From: Paracoccaceae bacterium
Lineage (GTDB): Bacteria > Pseudomonadota > Alphaproteobacteria > Rhizobiales > Stappiaceae
Direction: 5' to 3'
DNA: 34,578 bases
Assembly (NCBI GenBank): GCA_002709505.1
Contig: PARB01000023.1
Span: forward strand, 1 to 34,578
Under the pieces are notes generated by a model. That model worked only from the letters and a program-made list of their open reading frames with translations, had not been told where the DNA came from and did no database searches. Positions 8,136 to 16,551 of this stretch are shown here, piece by piece. Numbering within the stretch: position 1 is the stretch's first letter; the number at the start of each line of letters is the position of its first letter. Both the position numbers and the translations under genes were made by a program.

Positions 8136-8157
8136 CGGGGCGGCGGTGGCCGCCCCG
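8136..8157. terminator. GC-rich hairpin just after the RTX stop
   Basis: CGGGGCGGC and GCCGCCCCG form a perfect 9-bp stem with a 4-nt loop. It lies 11 nt beyond the RTX stop codon and just before the main terminator on the minus strand. It has no T-run, so it may protect the 3' end or assist termination. Confidence 0.5.
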
Positions 8158-8167
8158 AACCCCTGGA

Positions 8168-11100
8168 TCAGATGAAGCTGATGTCGCTTGCGGACACATC
8201 CCCGGTGATCCCGGTCATATCAATCGTGATGTCGTCGCCGCTGGCATCCTGAACAACGAACCCGTTGAACGAGGTGTCGCCCGAGACGTCGAAGCGAAGA
8301 ACATCGTTGATGTCGTCCCAGATGAACGTACCGGCCAGCGTCGTTGCCGTCACTGCGTCGGTATTGTCGTTCGGAACGTTCCCGTTCTCTTCGAACGTCC
8401 GGAAGGCAACGGTGCTACCATCACCCACACCGGCGACAAAGACACCGGTCAGAGACCCGGAGGTGCCGTTAAGCGCCGCCGCCTCGAACTGGATGCTATC
8501 GCCCTCGGATGCATCGAAGTCGTTGATGTCACCGATTTGTCCGCCGGCGCCGCCGGCCGGGAAGGCGTTGGTGCCGTCATCCGTGAGGATGAAGGTATCC
8601 GCACCAGCGAAGCCGGTCACCTGCACCCCGGTGTTATCCAGCTCGAACGTCTCGTCGAACGGCACGGGGCTCGGGCTCTGGAACTGGTTCCCGAAGAGCG
8701 ACGTCAGACCATCATCCGAGGCCCGGATGTTGAGCCCGATGTGGAGGTGGCTGTTCGCCCCCGACGCATTCCCGGCCAGATCGGTGAAGAACCCGGAAGC
8801 CAGATCGATCGTGGGATCAGAGTTCGTGCCCATATTGGTGTTCGTCTGGACGTTTGTCAGACCACCCGCAGTCAGGTTCACAACGATCTGCGAGCCAGAC
8901 TGAGAAATCGGACCATCGATGTCACCCGCAAGCAGTGTGTACGTTCCACCGGCGCCATCATTCAGGGTGATTGCGGTTCCATCCACGGTGTTGCTCGTAT
9001 CGAACGTCCCGTTGATCTCGATGAAGCCGTTACCCGTGCCACCCGTGCTGTTGTAGAAGATGGTGCCCAAGGTGCCGGTGCTCGGCGCGGTGCTGTCCTC
9101 GACCCAGACGTTGGTGTTCGAGCCAACGGCGCTGGTGTTGCCAGCCACGTCGGTCTGACGCACCTGGATATCCCCGGTCGCGTAGGTCGTATCCGACGTC
9201 ATGTTGAAGCTGGTTCCGGCACCGGTGTTCCAAGTGGTGCCACCATTGAGGCTGAACTCCCAGGTTGCCCCGGCTTCCAGACCCGCAACATTCACCTGGT
9301 TGTCATTGGTGATGTTGTCGGTCCCCGAAGCACCGGTATCACTGTTCAGCGAGATGGTCGGCGCCGCCGGTGGGGTGGAGTCTTCTTCCCACTGGACACC
9401 GTTGGAGCCAACAGCGCTGGTGTTGCCAGCGGCGTCGGTCTGACGCACCTGCACATCACCGGCGGCAAAGACCGTGTCGTCCGTGAGGTCGAAGCTGGTC
9501 CCCGTTCCGGCAGTCCAGGTCACACCGCCATTGAGGCTGTATTCCCAAGTGGTGGTGCCACCTTCCAGACCCGCGACATTCACCTGGTTGTCGTTGGTGA
9601 TCTCGTCGGAGTTCGACTGGCCGGTATCGCTGTTGAGCGAAACCGCCGGGGTCGCCGGAGCAGTGCTGTCGATGACGATGGCCTGCGCTGCCGCAGCGCT
9701 GGTGTTGGTGCCGTCGTTGATGGCGACCGTCACGTTGTAGGTGCCGTCGTTCAGGTTACCGCCACCGTCGTTCAGCGCGACATCGACAAAGCCGTTGGCG
9801 ATGTCGCCCGCCGTCAGGACATAGCCTGCCGCCGCCAGACCGCCGATGGTCGAGCTGCCGGGCAGGCCGGTGAACACGAGGGTGTCCCCTGCCAGCGCCG
9901 CCGTGCCATCGACCGAGGTGTTGTCGAAGCTGATGCGAACAACCGGATCGGTTCCATCGGAGCCATTGTCGCTGGTGATGAAGTCCGACCCGCTGGTGCC
10001 CGTGTCATCGGTGACCGTGTCGATGGTCGGCGCAGCCGGTGCGATGTTGTCCTGAAGGATAACCTCGCCACCCGCGAAGGTGCCAGCAAAGCCTTCCAGC
10101 TCGATCTGGATGTCCTGCGCGTTCAGCGTGCCATCATCGTTGACGTCGATCCACAGGGTCGGCGCCTCGACCGCGTTGCCAGCCTGGAAGACATAGTCCG
10201 CCACACCGTCACCCGCCGTTGCGGCGATGGTGCCCTGCGCCTGCGCAAAGTTCGGCGCATTGCCCGCGAAGCCAACCGAGGTCGCACCGCCACCGGCCTG
10301 AACCAGAACGTTGGTCTCGATCTGGACGGTGTTGTTGCCATTGCCCCAGTCGGTGATCACGTCGTGATCGAGCCCGGCCGAGTCGCTGACCTGGATGAAG
10401 CGGAACGTGTCATTGCCGTCGCCACCGGTCATCCGGTCGCCCTGGTTCACCGCCGGGTTCGGCGTTTCCTCGTTGCCGCCGCCGATGATCAGGTCGTTGC
10501 CAGAGCCACCGTCGAGCACGTCGATGCCGGTCCCGCCGTCGACGGTATCGTCATTGTCGCCGCCGTTGACCGTGTCGTTGCCGGTGTTGCCGGTCAGGTT
10601 GTCACTGCCGGTGCCGCCATCGACGCTGTCATTGCCAGCACCCGCATCGACGGTGTCGTTGCCGTTGCCGCCATCGACCACGTCGTTGCCGCCATTGGTG
10701 GACACGTTGTCGTTGCCGTCAGCGGCATTGATGGTGTCGTTGAAGTTGCCGGTGTTGCTGGTGGTGATGTTACCAGTCGCACCGCCACCGCCGACCTGGC
10801 CGTTCAGCAGGATCGCACCGTTGTAGTTGGCACCGTTGACATTGAACGTCTCGCCATCCCACGGGTTTCCACCTTCGCTAAAGAAGCTGTTGAAGGAGGA
10901 GTTCTCGTTGATGGTCAGCAGGTTGTTGGCGTTGTCGTTGGTGGTGTTGCCCAGCACGAGCGTGAGGGTGCCGTTCGACGTTTCGGTGATGTTGACCACC
11001 TCGACACCGTTGGTGCCGGACAGGTCCACCGTGCCGGTGCCGTTGTTGTCCACCAGGATGCTGTCATTCGTGCCGGTCCCGCCGGTCAGGATGTCCGCAG

Positions 11101-14100
11101 CGGTGATGTCGTTGCTGCTGGAGCGCCCGAAGAATGTCAGCGTCGAGCTGCTGGCCCCACCGTTGATGGTGTCATCGCCGCCCTGGCGGATATCCACCAT
11201 CAGGTCGTTGGTGAAGGCCGCATCGAGCACGACGTTCTCGTTGAGGTTGGTGCCCAGGATACGGTCGATCCCGGCTGCCGCCGCGTTGGCGCCCAGCGTG
11301 GCGACCAGCGGGCTTTCCGCCGTCAGACCCTCGACATTGCTGACGTTGATGAAGTCGTCATCCGTCCAGCTGCCGCCGGTCTGGCTCAGCCAGTCGATGC
11401 CGGTGCCGCCGTCGATGGTGGTGGTTGCCCCGAGATCGCCGTCGTTGATGGCCACGGTATCGCTACCGGCGCCGCCGTCGAAGGTGATCTGGTTCGCCAG
11501 CCCGGCATTGGCCTTCTCAAGGCGGTCATTGCCCGCCGTGCCGGTGATGTTGAAGCGGTAGTCCACATCCACGGTGTTGGCCAGGCCGCCATTGTCGACA
11601 CCGTCGATCAGGACGGTCAGGCTGTCATCGGTATCGGTGACGGTCGCACCGTTGATGTTGATGTCGGTCACCGTGCCCACATTGCCACCCTGGAAGGTCA
11701 GCGAGGCCGTATCGGTGGCCCCGTCGTTTCCGTTGGTCAGGAAATCGTAGTTCTCGATACCCGTAACATTGTTGAGATTAACCACCGCGGCGATGTTGGT
11801 GCTGGGGCCAAAGCTGTTTCTGAACACGATGCTGTCATCGCCACCGTTGTCGGTGATGGTGTCGTTACCGGTCAGCTCGCCATTGTCGATACGGATCACA
11901 TCATCCGCCGAACCGGTGGTGATGTTGTCGTTACCAGTGCTCAGCTCCAGCGTCAGAGGATCGCTGTTCGGGCCGAGAATGATGTTGTTGCCAGCCCCGT
12001 CGATGATGGTCAGCGGGCCGGGGAAGTTCGACGCGTCGATGGTGATGTCACCAGCCACGCCCGAGGCGTTCACGGTGGTGATGCCCGCATCGAAGGCATT
12101 CTGGCCCAGCGTCACGGTGCCGCCAGCGCCGGTGTTGTTGAGAATCAGCGTCTCGACATTCGACACGTTGGTGAAGTCGGCATCGGTGGTATTGCTGTCC
12201 GAGTCCACGCGCAGGGTATCGTTGCCGGCCCCGCCGTCGATCGTGTCGCCGGCATCCAGCGTGTCACCCATGTTGAAGTTATCACCCAGCGCACCACCGG
12301 TGATCTGGATATCGACGTCGGCGCCTTTGCCTTCACTCTGGTTGTTGTGGTTGACGGTCAACGTATCGTTGGTCAGCGCGCTGCCATCGACGTGCAGCGT
12401 CGTGCCACCATTGGTGAAGCTGTCAGCGATGTTCAGGATGAAGTTGCCCGAACCGTTCTGCTCCACCTCGATGGTCTCGATCCCGGTGACGTTGTTGTTG
12501 ATCGTCGAGTTGCCGCCAAAGCTACGATCCTGGACGAGGATGCGGTCATTGCCGCTTCCGCCGCTGATCGTGTCATTGCCGTCCAGCTCGTAGGCGTCAC
12601 CGAGGAAGGTGTCGTTGCCACCGTTGCCGGTCAGGACATCGTTGCCACCGTTGCTGCCACCTTGGTCGCCGTCGCCGTTGATGGTGTCGTTGCCACCACC
12701 ACCGATCAGCGTGTCGTTGCCATCGCCACCGATCAGCGTGATCGCACGCGACAGGGTTGCGGCGTTGAAGCTCATCGAGTCGGTGCCGGTCTTGCCAACA
12801 TCCGAACCATCCACAACCACCGACGTGCTGTCGTTGTCGAAGGCCGAGTTGTTGTCGATGACATAGGTGTGGTTGCCGTCGTTGAGATCGATGTTCTCGA
12901 ACTGGGTGACGTCGTTCATGCCGTTGTCATTGGCATTGCTGACACCGTTCGCCATCGTGACGATCAGCGTGTCGGTGTCGGCGCCGCCGGACAGGACGTC
13001 CGCCTTGGGCGTGAAGAAGATCGGGTTGGAGCCCACCAGCTGCTCGCCGCGGGTATGGACGATGTCGTTGCCCGCGCCGCCATCGACGGTCTCGTTCGAG
13101 GCGTCCGTGGAGTCGCCGGTCGAGATCGAGTCGTTGCCGGCTCCGCCTTCGAGGCTGTCATGGCCGTCTTCGCCGAAGATCAGGTCATTGCCCGCGTCAC
13201 CGAAGAGCCGGTCGTTACCATCCCCGCCAAGCAGCGTATCCTGACCCTCGCCACCGCGCAGGGTGTCGTTGCCGGCAGCCGGCAGGGTGTCATCGTCACC
13301 CATCAGCAGGTCGTTGCCGTCCTGGCCGAGCAGGCTGTCATTGCCACCTGCGCCGCTGAGGACGTCATTGCCGTCGCCGCCCGACAGGTTGTCGTTCAGC
13401 TGGCTGCCGAAGATGGTGTCATTGCCACCGTCAAAGGTGCCGGTCACACCCGAGGACCGGCCTGCCGTCGCGGTGTCGCCATCGTCCTGCAGGCTGAGCG
13501 CCACATCGCCGTCGCCCGAAGAGGTGACCGTGGTGATGGTGTTGCTGAGCGCGTTCTCAAAGCCGAAGAGGAGGCCGGTGGCCGTGCCAGCCGCGAGGTT
13601 GGTGGACGTGCTTGCCGTGACATTGCCCGGGATGTTCTCATCCCCGATGGTCAGGCCGGCCGCGCCGGGGCCGGTATCCGTGGCGATGTTCACCGTGAAG
13701 CCGCCGGGGGTGTTCAGATCGTTCAGGAACACGTTCAGCGGGCTGCCCATGACCGACAGGTCAAAGACCTCGATGCCGGAATTGGCCGTCCCCGGGGCAT
13801 TCCCTTCGGTGTCGCCCGGCGTGCCGAAGAAGCTCAGCTCGCCGATATGGGCGTTGTTGTCGAGGTTCGTCATCAGGACGTTGGCCTCGTCATCACCGGC
13901 CACCACTTCCGCGGGGCGGGTGGTGAAGGTGGTCGCGGCGCCCTGCGTCACGTTGCGCAGTTCGACATCGAGCTGCGTGGTGCGGGTGTCCGCGTCGGGG
14001 CCGTCCGGGTTCATGTTGACGCGGTCATAGGTCACGTCAGCCGTGCTGTTGGTGTTGATGAAGGTGTTGCCGGTGATTTCCGAGCCGGACATGTCGAAGA

Positions 14101-16072
14101 CGGCGCCAGTGCCGGAGGGGCCATCGATCGTCGTCTGGAAGGTTTCGACATTGGCCACGAAGCCGGCGAAGGTGAGCAGCGAATCGAGGCCCATGTTCAC
14201 GTTGACGATCAGCGTGTCCTCGCCATCGCCGCCCTCGATGCTGTCGCCGGCGTTGAGGGTGTTCTCGTTGCCGGTGACGATGTCGTCAGCCACGCTGCCC
14301 TGGAAGTTGTCCACGCCAGCGGTCAGCTCATCGGTGGCCGCCGCAACGGTGAGGGTCACGGTTGCCGTGGCGGTCGCACCCTGGCTGTCGGTCACGGTGT
14401 AGGTAAAGCTGTCGGTGCCGTTGAAGTTGGCATCCGGCGTGTACTCGAACGAGCCGTTCTGGTTCATGGTCACGCCGCCGTTCGACGGGCCGTCACCGGC
14501 CTCGACGCTGTAGGTCAGCGTGTCGCCATTGTCGACATCGGTGGCCACGGCCAGGCCGGCGATAACCGTATCCTCGACACCAGCAGCGGCCACGGCCTGC
14601 GCGACCGGCGCGTCATTGGTGCCGGTCACGGTCACGGTGATGGTGCCGGTGTCGCTCTTGCCGTTGGAGGTGGCGGTGTAGCCCGCGACCACGACCTGCG
14701 TCTGGCCCGCGGCCAGGCTCTGGTAGGCCGGAACGGTGGGGTCGAAGCTGTAGGTGCCATCGCCGTTCACGGTCAGGCCGGCCGGGGCCGCAGCGTTGAG
14801 CGCGTAGGTGATGTTGGCATTGTTGTTGTCGATGTCGTCGGCGTCGAGCTGGCCGTTCACGATGGCACCGTCCTCGGTGGCCGTGGCGGATTCGTCCTGC
14901 GCGACCGGCGCATCGTCGACCGGGTTGATGGTGATGTTCACCACCGCCGTGTCGGTGCCGCCGTTGCCGTCATTGACAGTGTAGGCAAAGCTGTCGGTGC
15001 CGTTGAAATCGGCATCCGGCGTGTAGGTGTAGGTGCCGTCCGGGTTCATGGTGACCGACCCGTTGGCAGGGCCCGAGGCCACGCTGTAGCTGGGCGCGCC
15101 ACCGTCGACATCCGAAGAGGAGACAGAGCCGTTGACGGCGGTGTCTTCGGCGGTGGTGGAGACGATGCCGGCCTGCGCGACGGGCGCGTCGTTGATCGCG
15201 TTCACGGTCAGGAACACGGTGCCGGTGTCGGTGCCGCCATTGCCGTCATCGACGGTGTAGGTAAAGCTGTCGGTGCCGTTGAAATTGGCGTTCGGCGTGT
15301 AGGTGTAGGTGCCGTCCGAGTTCATGCTGACGGTGCCGTTGGAGGGGCCATCGCCGGCCTCGACGGTGTGGGTCAGCGTGTCGCCATCGGCGTCGTCGGT
15401 CTTGTCGCTCACATCGCCATTGAGCGCGGTATCCTCGTTGGTGCTGTCGCTCTCGTTCGCCGCGGTCGGCGCCTCGTTGAAGTAAGCGTCGGTCGTGTCC
15501 TTGGCGTCGTTGACGCTTTGCTGGGTCTCGTCGACACCGTCGAGGATCGAGCGCGCCTCGGCCTCGTCCGCGGGGCCAAGGTTGAGCACGCCGTCGTCGA
15601 TGGCGCTCTGGGTCCAGTCGCCGGCAACCTCGAGCTTGTTGTTGAGAACGTCGATGTCGGTCCCTTGGGCACCGGCAATGATCTTGAGCAGGGCTTCGGC
15701 AGGGCTGATATTGCCGTTGTTGATGTTCTTGACCCAGTGGTTAAGACCATCCGTGTCGGGAAGGCGACCGAAGAGGTTGATGTAGACCTGGGTGACGAAA
15801 ACGCCGGGGTTGTTGCCATCGGCGATACCGTCGTTGTTGCTGTCGCCCAGGAAGTCCGGGTAGACCGCTTTCGATTCAGCCGCTGCGGCGAACTTGTCCG
15901 CGATTTGTCCAAGGCTCAGACCGGGATCGCCGTCATTGTCGTTCGCGAGGAACTCTTCCAGCCGGGCCGTCCAGAACGCGAGACCACCGGGATCGGGAGC
16001 GCGATCGTAATAGGCAATGTAGAGCGCCGTGATTTGCTCTTGCGGGGTCAGTGCGCTGATATCGTAAGCCAT
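8168..16072 (-). CDS. Giant secreted RTX protein (2634 aa) with DUF4214, cadherin-like and Ig-like modules
   Basis: Domains in order: DUF4214-like region at about 1-190 (ITALYIAYYDRAPDPGG, VYINLFGRLPDTDG); three to four VCBS/cadherin-like repeats at about 198-581 (GTYTYTPNANFNGTDSFTYT pattern); RTX nonapeptide clusters at about 877-985, 1111-1180 and 1774-1867 (GGxGxDxLx); a long beta-rich, Asn/Asp/Thr-rich body between them; Ig-like modules at about 2009-2327; and an acidic C-terminus ending DVSASDISFI. There is no N-terminal signal peptide, and Cys is very rare or absent; both are typical of type I secretion substrates that fold in external calcium. The likely role is an adhesin or matrix/surface-layer protein. 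AGAGGG precedes the ATG at 16072. It is monocistronic, with its own terminator. No TTA, CTA or TCA codon occurs in frame, because the antisense frame is open throughout. Exact function and partner transporter are unknown. Confidence 0.9.
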   Translation of the reverse strand: MAYDISALTPQEQITALYIAYYDRAPDPGGLAFWTARLEEFLANDNDGDPGLSLGQIADKFAAAAESKAVYPDFLGDSNNDGIADGNNPGVFVTQVYINLFGRLPDTDGLNHWVKNINNGNISPAEALLKIIAGAQGTDIDVLNNKLEVAGDWTQSAIDDGVLNLGPADEAEARSILDGVDETQQSVNDAKDTTDAYFNEAPTAANESDSTNEDTALNGDVSDKTDDADGDTLTHTVEAGDGPSNGTVSMNSDGTYTYTPNANFNGTDSFTYTVDDGNGGTDTGTVFLTVNAINDAPVAQAGIVSTTAEDTAVNGSVSSSDVDGGAPSYSVASGPANGSVTMNPDGTYTYTPDADFNGTDSFAYTVNDGNGGTDTAVVNITINPVDDAPVAQDESATATEDGAIVNGQLDADDIDNNNANITYALNAAAPAGLTVNGDGTYSFDPTVPAYQSLAAGQTQVVVAGYTATSNGKSDTGTITVTVTGTNDAPVAQAVAAAGVEDTVIAGLAVATDVDNGDTLTYSVEAGDGPSNGGVTMNQNGSFEYTPDANFNGTDSFTYTVTDSQGATATATVTLTVAAATDELTAGVDNFQGSVADDIVTGNENTLNAGDSIEGGDGEDTLIVNVNMGLDSLLTFAGFVANVETFQTTIDGPSGTGAVFDMSGSEITGNTFINTNSTADVTYDRVNMNPDGPDADTRTTQLDVELRNVTQGAATTFTTRPAEVVAGDDEANVLMTNLDNNAHIGELSFFGTPGDTEGNAPGTANSGIEVFDLSVMGSPLNVFLNDLNTPGGFTVNIATDTGPGAAGLTIGDENIPGNVTASTSTNLAAGTATGLLFGFENALSNTITTVTSSGDGDVALSLQDDGDTATAGRSSGVTGTFDGGNDTIFGSQLNDNLSGGDGNDVLSGAGGNDSLLGQDGNDLLMGDDDTLPAAGNDTLRGGEGQDTLLGGDGNDRLFGDAGNDLIFGEDGHDSLEGGAGNDSISTGDSTDASNETVDGGAGNDIVHTRGEQLVGSNPIFFTPKADVLSGGADTDTLIVTMANGVSNANDNGMNDVTQFENIDLNDGNHTYVIDNNSAFDNDSTSVVVDGSDVGKTGTDSMSFNAATLSRAITLIGGDGNDTLIGGGGNDTINGDGDQGGSNGGNDVLTGNGGNDTFLGDAYELDGNDTISGGSGNDRILVQDRSFGGNSTINNNVTGIETIEVEQNGSGNFILNIADSFTNGGTTLHVDGSALTNDTLTVNHNNQSEGKGADVDIQITGGALGDNFNMGDTLDAGDTIDGGAGNDTLRVDSDSNTTDADFTNVSNVETLILNNTGAGGTVTLGQNAFDAGITTVNASGVAGDITIDASNFPGPLTIIDGAGNNIILGPNSDPLTLELSTGNDNITTGSADDVIRIDNGELTGNDTITDNGGDDSIVFRNSFGPSTNIAAVVNLNNVTGIENYDFLTNGNDGATDTASLTFQGGNVGTVTDININGATVTDTDDSLTVLIDGVDNGGLANTVDVDYRFNITGTAGNDRLEKANAGLANQITFDGGAGSDTVAINDGDLGATTTIDGGTGIDWLSQTGGSWTDDDFINVSNVEGLTAESPLVATLGANAAAAGIDRILGTNLNENVVLDAAFTNDLMVDIRQGGDDTINGGASSSTLTFFGRSSSNDITAADILTGGTGTNDSILVDNNGTGTVDLSGTNGVEVVNITETSNGTLTLVLGNTTNDNANNLLTINENSSFNSFFSEGGNPWDGETFNVNGANYNGAILLNGQVGGGGATGNITTSNTGNFNDTINAADGNDNVSTNGGNDVVDGGNGNDTVDAGAGNDSVDGGTGSDNLTGNTGNDTVNGGDNDDTVDGGTGIDVLDGGSGNDLIIGGGNEETPNPAVNQGDRMTGGDGNDTFRFIQVSDSAGLDHDVITDWGNGNNTVQIETNVLVQAGGGATSVGFAGNAPNFAQAQGTIAATAGDGVADYVFQAGNAVEAPTLWIDVNDDGTLNAQDIQIELEGFAGTFAGGEVILQDNIAPAAPTIDTVTDDTGTSGSDFITSDNGSDGTDPVVRISFDNTSVDGTAALAGDTLVFTGLPGSSTIGGLAAAGYVLTAGDIANGFVDVALNDGGGNLNDGTYNVTVAINDGTNTSAAAAQAIVIDSTAPATPAVSLNSDTGQSNSDEITNDNQVNVAGLEGGTTTWEYSLNGGVTWTAGTGTSFDLTDDTVFAAGDVQVRQTDAAGNTSAVGSNGVQWEEDSTPPAAPTISLNSDTGASGTDNITNDNQVNVAGLEAGATWEFSLNGGTTWNTGAGTSFNMTSDTTYATGDIQVRQTDVAGNTSAVGSNTNVWVEDSTAPSTGTLGTIFYNSTGGTGNGFIEINGTFDTSNTVDGTAITLNDGAGGTYTLLAGDIDGPISQSGSQIVVNLTAGGLTNVQTNTNMGTNSDPTIDLASGFFTDLAGNASGANSHLHIGLNIRASDDGLTSLFGNQFQSPSPVPFDETFELDNTGVQVTGFAGADTFILTDDGTNAFPAGGAGGQIGDINDFDASEGDSIQFEAAALNGTSGSLTGVFVAGVGDGSTVAFRTFEENGNVPNDNTDAVTATTLAGTFIWDDINDVLRFDVSGDTSFNGFVVQDASGDDITIDMTGITGDVSASDISFI
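9104..9674 (-). repeat. Two tandem Ig-like protein repeats in the RTX protein
   Basis: Two copies of about 95 residues follow one another. They share ITNDNQVNVAGLE, W-(E)-x-SLNGG and QVRQTD(A/V)AGNTSAVGSN. The DNA is also similar, which suggests a fairly recent duplication. Boundaries are approximate. Confidence 0.75.
10470..10755 (-). repeat. RTX calcium-binding repeat cluster, C-terminal
   Basis: About ten consecutive nonapeptides of the GGxGNDxxx type encode a calcium-binding beta-roll at about residues 1774-1867 of the giant protein. Confidence 0.8.
12530..12740 (-). repeat. RTX calcium-binding repeat cluster, middle
   Basis: Nonapeptides such as GGDGNDTLI and GGGGNDTIN, broken by an insertion, encode residues of about 1111-1180. 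Confidence 0.75.
13120..13440 (-). repeat. RTX calcium-binding repeat cluster, N-terminal
   Basis: A dense run of nonapeptides (GGDGNDVLS, GGNDSLLGQ, GGAGNDSIS) encodes about residues 877-985 of the giant protein. Confidence 0.8.
14330..15480 (-). repeat. VCBS/cadherin-like repeats of the RTX protein
   Basis: Three clear copies and one divergent copy of about 90-100 residues occur here, each with a DGTYTYTP-x-NFNGTDSFTYT-like core and an NDAPVAQ linker. Such modules form extended calcium-stabilised stalks in adhesins. Confidence 0.75.
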
Positions 16073-16330
16073 GGACGTTTATTCCCTCTTTGCTCAACCC
16101 TGTCGGGCCAATTGGATCTGTTTACAGCCTGCCAATTCTTCCACGCGTTATACCGCGCATACGATCCGCAGACGGATTCCCGCAGTGGATTACAGACTGT
16201 TCAGTGATTTTTCTACCCCTCAAAGGGGCGCGCAGCAAGGAAAAGATGTATAGTGAAACATATACCCTGGTGGGGAAGTGGACTAACATGTTGTTTTGAA
16301 ACGATAATTTTTCTTCCATGTCCCGGCCAA

Positions 16331-16346
16331 GTTGCGAATTCGCAAC
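16331..16346. promoter_or_regulatory. Perfect 16-bp palindrome GTTGCGAATTCGCAAC
   Basis: Both halves are exact complements. It has the length and the GTT...AAC ends of the nearby parS sites but an AATT centre instead of AGCT. It could be an operator or a divergent partition site, about 180 nt from the nearest parS. Confidence 0.4.
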
Positions 16347-16523
16347 AGGTGCACGCACAGGGAAATGGCCGGGCTCCACGCATGTTGCTTAAGGTCGCGC
16401 CACGACGGCGGCCCGCCAACATGACGCAGGCATCGAATGGGTCCGGCGGCCAGCGTTCGCTCCGAATCCGGAGGGACGCACCGCACCTTGCCCCGTCGAA
16501 CCGGCTGGCTTTCAAGACCCTCG

Positions 16524-16539
16524 ATTGACAGCTGTCAAC
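16524..16539. other. parS: parS-type partition site 1
   Basis: ATTGACAGCTGTCAAC matches the repABC parS pattern GTT-N4-GC-N4-AAC except for the first base. It lies 12 nt past the repC stop codon. RepB is expected to bind it. Confidence 0.75.
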
Positions 16540-16551
16540 TCTGGCCCCGGA

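Larger units (their letters stand above)
16073..16551. other. Intergenic region between giant RTX gene and repC
   Basis: No gene is supported in this 479-nt gap. It must hold the minus-strand promoter of the RTX gene. An AT-rich stretch at about 16245-16320 contains GTATA-(8 nt)-TATAC at 16249-16266, but no clear -35/-10 pair stands out. It also holds a CCCCT-CAA-AGGGG inverted repeat near 16215, a perfect 16-bp palindrome (16331-16346) and a parS site (16524-16539). Confidence 0.6.

Noticed and set aside
10470..13440. Short-period DNA repetition resembling a repeat array
   Set aside because: The 27-nt periodicity is that of RTX nonapeptide codons inside a gene, with no constant repeat and unique spacers, so it is not CRISPR.
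8132..16207. 2691-codon plus-strand open frame
   Set aside because: It is the exact antisense register of the RTX gene. Its product has no domain sense, whereas the minus-strand protein has clear DUF4214, VCBS and RTX repeats.
16213..16225. CCCCT-CAA-AGGGG inverted repeat as a terminator
   Set aside because: Neither strand has a T-run after the stem, and it is upstream of the RTX gene rather than after a gene.
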